The position numbers were made by a program, and so were the translations under genes. A DNA stretch of 40,335 nucleotides from an uncultured SAR86 cluster bacterium (GTDB taxonomy: Bacteria > Pseudomonadota > Gammaproteobacteria > Magnimaribacterales > D2472): positions 1 to 40,335 of the forward strand of contig CACBGD010000007.1 in NCBI GenBank assembly GCA_902538705.1, written 5' to 3'. Under the pieces are notes generated by a model, which saw only the letters and a list, made by a program, of their open reading frames with translations, did no database searches and was not told the origin of the DNA. This document shows, piece by piece, positions 18,827 to 25,827 of the stretch; positions within the stretch are counted from its first letter, which is position 1; each line of letters begins with the position of its first letter.

Positions 18827-19688
18827 AAATATCTTCTAAAGATTTATTGAGTACTTTTGGGTCTTCGTAAAATGGGAAGTGTGCAACACCTTCCATAACA
18901 TTCAGATTAGCACTACCAAACATATCTAGCATTGCATCTATCTTCTTTTTTGATACAAGCTTATCCATCTCGCCGATAAGTATATGAATATTTTTGATTG
19001 TTTTAATATCATTTTCATCCATTCTATAACTCATACATGCATTCATATCGGTAGATAAGATATCCTTTGATACTTGATTAAAGAGTTTCTTCAAACTATA
19101 GAGAGCAATCTCTTTATCAAGATCATTAATTTCTTTTGATCCATATGGACTAATAATTTTTCCATCTGTTTTTTTATAAAAGCTACTTCCCATTGCTCCA
19201 AAAGTTTTTTTAGGTTTTTCCATTTTTGGTAATTTATGCACACCATATTTAGTAAGAAAATCAGCTGCACCATCAAGATTTCTTGAGGATCCATCAAGCA
19301 AGGCCGAACCTACAAAAAGTGGATATTGACAGTTAAATAAAACAACACTTTTAAGAGACTTTCTCTTTGAAGATGCTAACTCCATTGCAACTAGACCACC
19401 CATACTATGTCCGCACAAATGTATATTTGATAAATTAGCCTCATCAATACAATCTGAAATAAACTCTGCATACTCCTTGATGCTTTTTGCTTTAGTAGGA
19501 GTTGATCCACCATGCCCAGGCAGATCAATTGATAATACTTTATTAAAAACTTTAGGATTAAGTGAAATAAGATCTGCTACCCTGTGATCCATACCTGCAC
19601 CAGGTATAAATAAGACTACCTCTTTGTTGGCATCAAGAAGGTCGTAATTATGAATATATGCGGTACCTTTGTTATTTTTTAAAAACAT
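18810..19688 (-). CDS. Alpha/beta hydrolase
   Basis: Cytoplasmic hydrolase of 292 residues with the Abhydrolase_1 layout: VVLFIPGAGMDHRVADL for the oxyanion site, DLPGHGGS, nucleophile Ser in CGHSMGGLVAMELA, Asp in LIGEMDKLV, and catalytic His in EGVAHFPFYEDP. No signal peptide. Its N-terminus overlaps the end of the BCCT transporter gene by 17 bases on the same strand, so it is the second gene of that operon. Its own 3' end overlaps the convergent receptor gene by 17 bases. Substrate unknown; C-C hydrolases, haloperoxidase-like esterases and lactonases all share this plan. Confidence 0.85.
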   Translation of the reverse strand: MFLKNNKGTAYIHNYDLLDANKEVVLFIPGAGMDHRVADLISLNPKVFNKVLSIDLPGHGGSTPTKAKSIKEYAEFISDCIDEANLSNIHLCGHSMGGLVAMELASSKRKSLKSVVLFNCQYPLFVGSALLDGSSRNLDGAADFLTKYGVHKLPKMEKPKKTFGAMGSSFYKKTDGKIISPYGSKEINDLDKEIALYSLKKLFNQVSKDILSTDMNACMSYRMDENDIKTIKNIHILIGEMDKLVSKKKIDAMLDMFGSANLNVMEGVAHFPFYEDPKVLNKSLEDIFSTYI

Positions 19689-21159
19689 TTCGAGAAATAT
19701 AAAAAATCATAAGTATGTATATTGCAATTAAAGGAACAGATGATAAAACTAAAATATATTTTATGCTATCAATGCCTTCAAGTGACATTATTAATATTGG
19801 TTGAATAATAAGCAAAAAAGCAAAGACCAATCTTAAAGATTTACTTGGACGTTTTGAGGCTTGCCTCATTGCAGTTGAAGCTAATACATAAGAGCATGAG
19901 TCATATGTAGTACATAGAAATATTGTTGCTATGAAAGCATATAAAATAATTAAGATATATCCGTAAGGCAATGTTAGTAATGATTCAAGTGCAATTCTTC
20001 CACTGGGGACAGTCTTGACCATTTCAGGAATGTCCATTATGCCTCGTTCATATAGATTTAATGTAAGTCCTCCAAGAACATAAAAGTGAATAAATGTAGC
20101 AAAAGAGCCTATAAATACTGTTCCAAGAATCATTTGTCTTATAGTTTTACCGTTAGATATTTGAAGTATAAAAGTACCTACAAATGGAGCTAAAGCCATC
20201 CACCAAGCCCAATAAAATACTGTCCAACTTTGTGCAAAAGAACTCTCAGAAAAAAAACTCATTTGAATATATTTTTTTATCATAAAACCCGTTGATTCAA
20301 TTGAGTTATCTATGATGAATTGTGTTGGCCCAATAAGCAGAATTACCATAAGCATTACAAGAACTAGTACTACATTTATGTTACTTAATCTTTTTATGCC
20401 ACCCTCAAGACCTTTATAAACACTAGTCCCAAATATACCAAGACAAATAAATAAAATTATGACTTGGAAAAGGAAAGAGTTATTTATTCCTATCAAATAA
20501 GACGTCATCTCAGCAATTACAGGAAAAGACACACCCATTCCTACACCAGCGCCTGCAAGAATCGCTAAAATGAAAACAATATCAAAGATATTTCTAATAA
20601 CTCGGCTTGAAATACTATTGCCTGTGACTAAAATACCACCAAAAGATAATTGGACTTTTGGATTTTTTAAAACAGCAACAGTAAAAGCAACTCCAGGTAA
20701 GGCGTATAAGGCCCAGCCTACAAATCCCCAATGAAACAAGGGATAAGCTTGACTATATTCAATAATCCCTTCAGATGAAATATCAAGTCCAAATGGATTA
20801 GAATTAATTGTTGAAGCCCACTCCACCGGTGCTGCCCATAAGATTGATGCGCCCATTCCAGCAACAAACATCATTGCTCCCCAAGATAGATTGCCAAAAA
20901 CTGGTCGTTCATTTAGTAATATTTTTTTTGATCCAATTGGAAATATGCATAACATAAACAAAAATACTATTACTCCAAAAGCTCCTAGCTCATATATATT
21001 TTCAAGCTTAATGCTTGCAGCTGAATATAAATATCCAAGAGTTTCTGTTGATTTATCAACATCAATGAGAACATATAAAGAAATGAGAAATGAGAGTAAA
21101 ATAGGGATAATTATTAAAGAGGGATTCCAATCTTTATTTAGAAGGTTTTTCCTAATCAT
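19672..21159 (-). CDS. BCCT-family betaine/choline/carnitine transporter
   Basis: Twelve-helix inner-membrane transporter of 495 residues for quaternary ammonium or related zwitterions (glycine betaine, choline, carnitine, DMSP). The BCCT signature WTVFYWAWWMALAPFVGTFI is present around residue 310-330, followed by ISNGKTIRQMILGTV. The sodium-site/substrate helix reads GAMMFVAGMGASILWAAPVEWA, a divergent version of the BetP AGMGIGLMFWGVAEP segment, and no long regulatory C-terminal tail is visible, so a transporter for nutrition rather than osmosensing is plausible. The start codon directly abuts the start of the divergent sulfotransferase gene with no intervening base. Confidence 0.93.
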   Translation of the reverse strand: MIRKNLLNKDWNPSLIIIPILLSFLISLYVLIDVDKSTETLGYLYSAASIKLENIYELGAFGVIVFLFMLCIFPIGSKKILLNERPVFGNLSWGAMMFVAGMGASILWAAPVEWASTINSNPFGLDISSEGIIEYSQAYPLFHWGFVGWALYALPGVAFTVAVLKNPKVQLSFGGILVTGNSISSRVIRNIFDIVFILAILAGAGVGMGVSFPVIAEMTSYLIGINNSFLFQVIILFICLGIFGTSVYKGLEGGIKRLSNINVVLVLVMLMVILLIGPTQFIIDNSIESTGFMIKKYIQMSFFSESSFAQSWTVFYWAWWMALAPFVGTFILQISNGKTIRQMILGTVFIGSFATFIHFYVLGGLTLNLYERGIMDIPEMVKTVPSGRIALESLLTLPYGYILIILYAFIATIFLCTTYDSCSYVLASTAMRQASKRPSKSLRLVFAFLLIIQPILIMSLEGIDSIKYILVLSSVPLIAIYILMIFYISRNVFKK

Positions 21160-23121
21160 ATGAGTAAAAATAATTCCGTACAGATAGCATACCAGAATGC
21201 TACAGATTTAATTGATAAAAAGGATTATATACAAGCCTCTGAACAGCTAAATGAGATTTTGAAAGTTTTTCCAAATGAGCTTAATTCAATATATTTGTTG
21301 ATAGATTGTTATATAAAATTAAATAAGCCTACTAAAGCACTTAAATCTGTTCATGAGGCTTTAAACATAAAAAATGATGACAAAAAGCTTTTGCATTTAG
21401 AGATTAGACTTAATGAATTTCTTGAGAGAGATTCAGAATGTATCTATCTTTTAAAAAAATATATTAATAAATTTTCAGATATAGGTGCTTTAAAGCATTT
21501 ATCTAATCTATTGGTCAGACAAGATAAATCGGAGGAGGCGGATGAGTTAATAAAAGATTTCTTCGAGAATAATGAAGACTATGGTCTTTTATACAAAGGC
21601 GTCAGACATTTACATGCATCTAGATATAGAAAAGCAGAGGATGCCTTCAAAAAAGTACTCAAAGAAGATGATAAAAATATTGATGCATTGAGGTTTATGG
21701 GAATACTTGCATTCAAATCTGGGAATCATGATATTGCTGAAAAGATGCTCGTTAGAGCACTCATGCTTGATCCAACTTATAGCTTAGTTTGGGCAAACTT
21801 AGCTCAAGTATATAGTGTTACAGGTCAGCTAGATAAAGCTGAGAAGTCTTTTAAAAATATTCTTAATATGGAACCAAATAATGGCTTGATTTGGGCTGAA
21901 TATGGAACTGTATTAACTAAACTTGCAAATTATAAAGATGGAAAAGAGGCATATTTAAAAGCTTTAGACTTTAAACCTGATAGTCCAAGAGTGCATTTAA
22001 GCTTAGGTCATGTATATAAAACAATGGGGGAAATAGATAAATCAATTGATTCTTATAAAAATACTATTTCTCAAAATAAATTGTCTGGTGAAGCTTATTG
22101 GAGTTTAGCTAATCTTAAAACATATTCCTTTTCAGAAAATGAGATTAAAGAAATGGAACAAACTTTAAAAGAAGATATGTCAGATGTTGAAAGATCTCAA
22201 ATGCATTTTGCGCTTGGGAAAGCCTTAGAAGCCAAAAGAGACTTTGATAACTCTTTTCAAAATTATTTTGAAGGTAATAGAATAAAAAAAGAACAAATTA
22301 AATACTCTTCAAAAGATACAACCGATAATACGAAAAGAATATTAAGTTTTTTTAGTTTTGAAAATATCAAAAACATTGCGGAATCAAGCACGAATGATCG
22401 AGATCCAATATTTGTTCTAGGGATGCCTAGATCTGGTTCAACACTCATAGATCAAATTATCTCATCACACAGCAAGGTCGATGGTACCCAAGAATTACCT
22501 AATATCATTAAAATAGCAGCTGAATTAAATGCTAATAATAAAAATTCTTATCCTGAAATCCTTAATGAATTTAATAATAATGAGCTTAGTGAACTAGGTA
22601 AAAAATATTTATCAGAAACTTCTTGGGCAAGAGATGATTCACCTTTCTTTATTGATAAAATGCCTAATAATTTTATTCACATTGGATTGATCAAGACAAT
22701 TTTACCAAATGCAAAGATTGTTGATACTAGAAGAGATGCAATGGACACATGTTTCAGCTGTTATAAACAATTCTTTGCTAGAGGACAGCTTTTCACTTAT
22801 AGCTTAGAAGATTTAGGAAATTATTATACTGATTACATTAGGGCGATGAATCATTGGCATAATGTTTTTGGAAAAGATATATTTACTGTCCATTATGATA
22901 ATGTAATTAATAATACTGAAGAGACAATTAAAGAGTTAATAGACTATTGCGAGCTCCCATTTGAAAAACAATGTCTTGAGTTTTATAAGTCTTCAAGACC
23001 AGTTAAAACCCCAAGTGCTGAACAAGTCAGACAGCCGATATATAAATCTGGTCTTAATTATTGGAAAAACTATGAAAAGCATCTAAATCCACTAAAAAAA
23101 ATTATTGATGAAATTAATTAA
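21160..23121 (+). CDS. TPR-sulfotransferase fusion protein
   Basis: 653-residue protein in two parts. Residues 1 to about 400 are a chain of tetratricopeptide repeats (for example YSLVWANLAQVYSVTGQLDKAEKSFKN-type units), ending with a degenerate segment. From about 415 on there is a PAPS-dependent sulfotransferase (Sulfotransfer_3): the 5'-phosphosulfate loop GMPRSGST at 421-428, then a basic strand KIVDTRRDAMDTCFSCY containing the 3'-phosphate-binding Arg and Ser. This architecture is widespread in marine bacteria, but substrates are unproven; sulfated surface glycans or lipids are possible. No signal peptide. The start abuts the divergent transporter start in a CATATG. The downstream nuclease start lies within its last 14 bases. 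Confidence 0.88.
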   Translation: MSKNNSVQIAYQNATDLIDKKDYIQASEQLNEILKVFPNELNSIYLLIDCYIKLNKPTKALKSVHEALNIKNDDKKLLHLEIRLNEFLERDSECIYLLKKYINKFSDIGALKHLSNLLVRQDKSEEADELIKDFFENNEDYGLLYKGVRHLHASRYRKAEDAFKKVLKEDDKNIDALRFMGILAFKSGNHDIAEKMLVRALMLDPTYSLVWANLAQVYSVTGQLDKAEKSFKNILNMEPNNGLIWAEYGTVLTKLANYKDGKEAYLKALDFKPDSPRVHLSLGHVYKTMGEIDKSIDSYKNTISQNKLSGEAYWSLANLKTYSFSENEIKEMEQTLKEDMSDVERSQMHFALGKALEAKRDFDNSFQNYFEGNRIKKEQIKYSSKDTTDNTKRILSFFSFENIKNIAESSTNDRDPIFVLGMPRSGSTLIDQIISSHSKVDGTQELPNIIKIAAELNANNKNSYPEILNEFNNNELSELGKKYLSETSWARDDSPFFIDKMPNNFIHIGLIKTILPNAKIVDTRRDAMDTCFSCYKQFFARGQLFTYSLEDLGNYYTDYIRAMNHWHNVFGKDIFTVHYDNVINNTEETIKELIDYCELPFEKQCLEFYKSSRPVKTPSAEQVRQPIYKSGLNYWKNYEKHLNPLKKIIDEIN

Positions 23122-23791
23122 CGATAAATATAAGTATCCGGACCTCAAAAGAGTTGAGAGCGAGCTAGGAAGATTTTATATAGACTCAAAAGGCAAGGAA
23201 GTTCCATCAGTCACAAATGTTCTATCTTCCACATCTGATCAATCGGGAATTGATAAATGGAAACAGAGAGTAGGCTTGGAAGAAGCAGAAAGAATATTAC
23301 AAGAGAGTACTTCAATTGGCTCAACTGTCCACAATGCTCTAGAAAATTATTTACAAAATAAAAAATGGGAAATATTTGATGACGGTTCATATGTATCAAA
23401 AACTTCTATTCTTATTCTTGATAGCTTTATTAAAAATCATATTAGTGAAATAAATGAAGTCTGGGGTCTTGAAGCTGGTTTAATTTTAGATGGACTTTAT
23501 GCAGGAACAGCAGATTGTATTGGTATTTTTAACGGACAAGAGTCTTTAATTGATTTTAAAACTGCTAAGAAAGTAAAACCTAAAGAATGGATCGAAGATT
23601 ATTTCTTGCAGTGTTCTGCTTATGCTAATGCTCATAATGTTATGTATGGAACAAATATAAATCAAATAGTTATTCTTATGGTTGATCGTAACCAGGAATT
23701 TAAAAAATTTATTGCAAAAGATCGTGAATTTGACCATTATACAAAAAAGTGGAAACAAAGACTTATTAATTTTCATAAGAAGCACTCATAA
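23108..23791 (+). CDS. PD-(D/E)XK exonuclease, MGME1/RecB-like
   Basis: 227-residue nuclease of the PD-(D/E)XK superfamily. In order: SVTNVLS near 34-40, His75 in STVHNALE, Glu122 in WGLEAG, Asp136 in GTADCIG, the core Asp149-Phe-Lys151 in LIDFKTAKK, and QCSAYA at 168-173. This motif string matches the single-strand exonuclease MGME1 and the related RecB-like nucleases found in many marine phages. I use ATG 23108, immediately after an in-frame TTG, as the likelier start. It overlaps the sulfotransferase stop by 14 bases. A small stand-alone nuclease in a metabolic operon is odd, and phage descent is possible, though base composition looks like its neighbours. Confidence 0.75.
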   Translation: MKLINDKYKYPDLKRVESELGRFYIDSKGKEVPSVTNVLSSTSDQSGIDKWKQRVGLEEAERILQESTSIGSTVHNALENYLQNKKWEIFDDGSYVSKTSILILDSFIKNHISEINEVWGLEAGLILDGLYAGTADCIGIFNGQESLIDFKTAKKVKPKEWIEDYFLQCSAYANAHNVMYGTNINQIVILMVDRNQEFKKFIAKDREFDHYTKKWKQRLINFHKKHS

Positions 23792-23804
23792 GGAGCACTG
23801 AAAC

Positions 23805-24698
23805 ATGAAAGCCTTAATCCTAGACGCTGCATTAGGTACGCAGTTAGCTGTAAATGGAGAAGTATTACCTGACTGGAAGAATTCAATCTGGTCAGCACAT
23901 GCCCTAATACACAAACCAGAAGCGATTTTAAAGATCCATCTTGATAATCTTGAAGCCGGAGCAGACGTTATAACAACAAGTAATTATTATGCTACGCCAA
24001 TAATATTAGCAAAAGATTCTAATATCCATAACTACAAAGAGCTTACAAAAAAAGCACTTGAACTGGCTCGAGAAGCTATTCATTTATCAGGAAAAAAAGC
24101 CCTTATTGCAGGATCATTCCCTCCTATAAATGTTAGTTTTAGGCCTGATTTAACGGGTACTAAAAGTGAGCTAGAAGATTTTTATGGAACTCTTGGCAAA
24201 ATTTATAAAAATAATGTTGATATCATCTTATGTGAGAGTATGTCATCTATCTTTGAAGGTAATCATGCATCAAAAGTAGCTAAAGAATTTTCTGACAGAG
24301 TCTGGTTAAGTTGGACTAATAGAGGCCATCAGCCGGATCAACTTCCAAGTACAGAATCTCTATCTAAGGCTGTTGATTTTTCTATAGAAGCCGAGGTTGA
24401 ATGTACATTAATTAATTGCTCACATGCAGACATGGCAAGTAACTCAATAAAGGATCTAAAAAGGGCACCAAAGTTTGGAATTTTTGCTAACTCATCTACA
24501 TTTAAAGAAGTAGACTTATCTATAGCAACAAAGGATGTTGATGCTATTCATCATCATAATTCAGAGAAGATATCGGCTGAAGAATATGCAATCATTGCAT
24601 TAAGCTGGGTAAAAAGTGGAGCTTATGTCATAGGTGGTTGCTGCGGCACTACTGTTGAGCATACAAAACAAATTAGATTACTAATGGAAAGTCAATGA
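23805..24698 (+). CDS. Homocysteine S-methyltransferase
   Basis: Zinc-dependent methyltransferase making methionine from homocysteine with a small methyl donor (S-methylmethionine, betaine or a sulfonium). The 297-residue TIM barrel opens with LDAALGTQL, has ITTSNYYAT, and carries the three zinc cysteines Cys205 (LINCSHADM), Cys279 and Cys280 (GGCCGTT). It lacks the extra length of betaine-homocysteine methyltransferase, so it is closest to the MmuM group. A good SD AAGGAG precedes the ATG. The stop overlaps the next gene by ATGA. With a BCCT carrier in the neighbourhood, a betaine or DMSP methyl donor is tempting but only inferred. Confidence 0.88.
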   Translation: MKALILDAALGTQLAVNGEVLPDWKNSIWSAHALIHKPEAILKIHLDNLEAGADVITTSNYYATPIILAKDSNIHNYKELTKKALELAREAIHLSGKKALIAGSFPPINVSFRPDLTGTKSELEDFYGTLGKIYKNNVDIILCESMSSIFEGNHASKVAKEFSDRVWLSWTNRGHQPDQLPSTESLSKAVDFSIEAEVECTLINCSHADMASNSIKDLKRAPKFGIFANSSTFKEVDLSIATKDVDAIHHHNSEKISAEEYAIIALSWVKSGAYVIGGCCGTTVEHTKQIRLLMESQ

Positions 24699-25393
24699 GT
24701 ATTGAGAAAAACATTATAGCAATTGGCGGCGGAGGCTTTGGAAGAACTATTAAGGACTTAAGAATTGAGGAATATATTTTAAAAATATCAAAAAAAGAAA
24801 AACCAAATATTTGTTTTATACCAACTGCCACTGGCGATAATGATGCTTACAAAGTTAATTTTTATGATGTATTTACTAAATTTAATTGCAATCCAACACA
24901 TATAGATTTTTTTAAAAGAACAATTGACTTAACAACTCATATTTCCAAGCAAGATATAATTTTCGTTGGTGGCGGTAACACCAAGAGCATGCTTGCAGTT
25001 TGGAGAGACTGGGGTTTGGATATTTTGCTTGAAGAAGCCTATGAAAGAGGAGTAGTCATGAGTGGGGTTAGTGCTGGTGCTATTTGCTGGTTTGAAAAAG
25101 GTATTACAGATTCTTGGGCAAATGATCTTGCCGTTTTAGATTGTTTGGGTTTTGTTGATGGTGTTTGTTGTCCTCATTATGATGAGGAGCCTGCTAGGAT
25201 ACCTTTTGTGAAATCAGCTTTGGAAAATAACTTAATTGACCATTGTTTTAGTATTGAGGGCAATTGTGCTCTTCACCTTAGAGATAATACTCCATATAAA
25301 GCAATCAACTTTGGTAAAAATAAAAATGTATTCAAAACAAGCTTGGAAAATGGAAAAGTTTTCGAGGATCCTTTTAAAAGAACTGATCTGTAG
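24695..25393 (+). CDS. Peptidase E-like S51-family serine peptidase
   Basis: 232-residue cytoplasmic protein of the peptidase E / class-I-glutaminase-like fold. Seen: AIGGGGFG near 9-16, ICFIPTATGDN, IFVGGGNTKSML, the nucleophile Ser126 in GVSAGAICW, and His161 in CCPHYDEE; the C-terminal GNCALHL strand also fits. Peptidase E cleaves Asp-X dipeptides; close relatives include cyanophycinase. Which activity applies here cannot be seen. It is coupled to the homocysteine methyltransferase by an ATGA overlap and its last base is adjacent to the last base of the convergent OB-fold gene. Confidence 0.83.
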   Translation: MSIEKNIIAIGGGGFGRTIKDLRIEEYILKISKKEKPNICFIPTATGDNDAYKVNFYDVFTKFNCNPTHIDFFKRTIDLTTHISKQDIIFVGGGNTKSMLAVWRDWGLDILLEEAYERGVVMSGVSAGAICWFEKGITDSWANDLAVLDCLGFVDGVCCPHYDEEPARIPFVKSALENNLIDHCFSIEGNCALHLRDNTPYKAINFGKNKNVFKTSLENGKVFEDPFKRTDL

Positions 25394-25765
25394 TTATTCC
25401 CTCAACTCAATCTGATTCTCAAAATCAATTTGTATTTGAGGTTTTTCATTAAAAGTTGTTATAACACCTGATATACATATATCTTTCTTCTTATATTTTT
25501 TATCTGGCCTTCCATCGAAGTTGTCTTTATTAGATGAATACCATATGAGACCTGTGAAAGTATGATTAGGATACTCTCGACCCATATTTAAATATATTCT
25601 TTGAGATGCAGTATTTGAATTTATATATGTAGATTGAACTTTTCCACAAACTGTTCTTAACTTTCCAACATTTTGGATTGCTGATGTATGAGGTATCTCA
25701 ATAAAATCATAGGTTAAAGTATATAAGGATAGAGGTACTAAACTTATTATTAATATCCATCTCAT
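25394..25765 (-). CDS. Small exported OB-fold protein, unknown role
   Basis: 123 residues with an N-terminal hydrophobic stretch (WILIISLVPLSLYTL) that is a signal peptide or anchor. The rest looks like an OB-fold beta-barrel: IQNVGKLRTVCGKVQSTYI, then RIYLNMGREYPNHTFTGLIWYSS, KKDICISGVITTF and PQIQIDFENQI. The pattern 'VCGKV...LNLG..YPN..F..VIW...G...I.V.G.I....G.P.I' is the one seen in small OB-fold proteins often called nucleic-acid binding. Two cysteines could pair. Gene ends touch those of the convergent peptidase with no gap. A TATAAT ends six bases before the ATG. No function is assigned. Confidence 0.6.
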   Translation of the reverse strand: MRWILIISLVPLSLYTLTYDFIEIPHTSAIQNVGKLRTVCGKVQSTYINSNTASQRIYLNMGREYPNHTFTGLIWYSSNKDNFDGRPDKKYKKKDICISGVITTFNEKPQIQIDFENQIELRE

Positions 25766-25771
25766 TATTTT

Positions 25772-25777
25772 ATTATA
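25772..25777 (-). promoter_or_regulatory. -10 hexamer giving a probable leaderless mRNA
   Basis: Perfect TATAAT on the minus strand, six bases upstream of the OB-fold ATG and directly downstream of the receptor terminator. The expected transcription start coincides with the ATG. The -35 position falls in the terminator and is poor. Confidence 0.4.
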
Positions 25778-25785
25778 GATAAAAA

Positions 25786-25809
25786 AAAGCCCGGTAAAAA
25801 CCGGGCTTT
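25786..25809 (-). terminator. Rho-independent terminator of the 972-residue receptor gene
   Basis: Perfect GC stem GCCCGG / CCGGGC with flanking AAA/TTT and a six-base loop; on the minus strand it is followed by a run of eight T. It lies about 20 bases after the receptor stop. On the plus strand the T run is only three long, so it works mainly for the minus strand. Confidence 0.9.
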
Positions 25810-25827
25810 AACATTTAGGGTTATAAA

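Noticed and set aside
23108-23791. Prophage or mobile element around the nuclease
   Set aside because: No integrase, transposase, terminal repeats or other phage genes are nearby and composition matches the neighbours.
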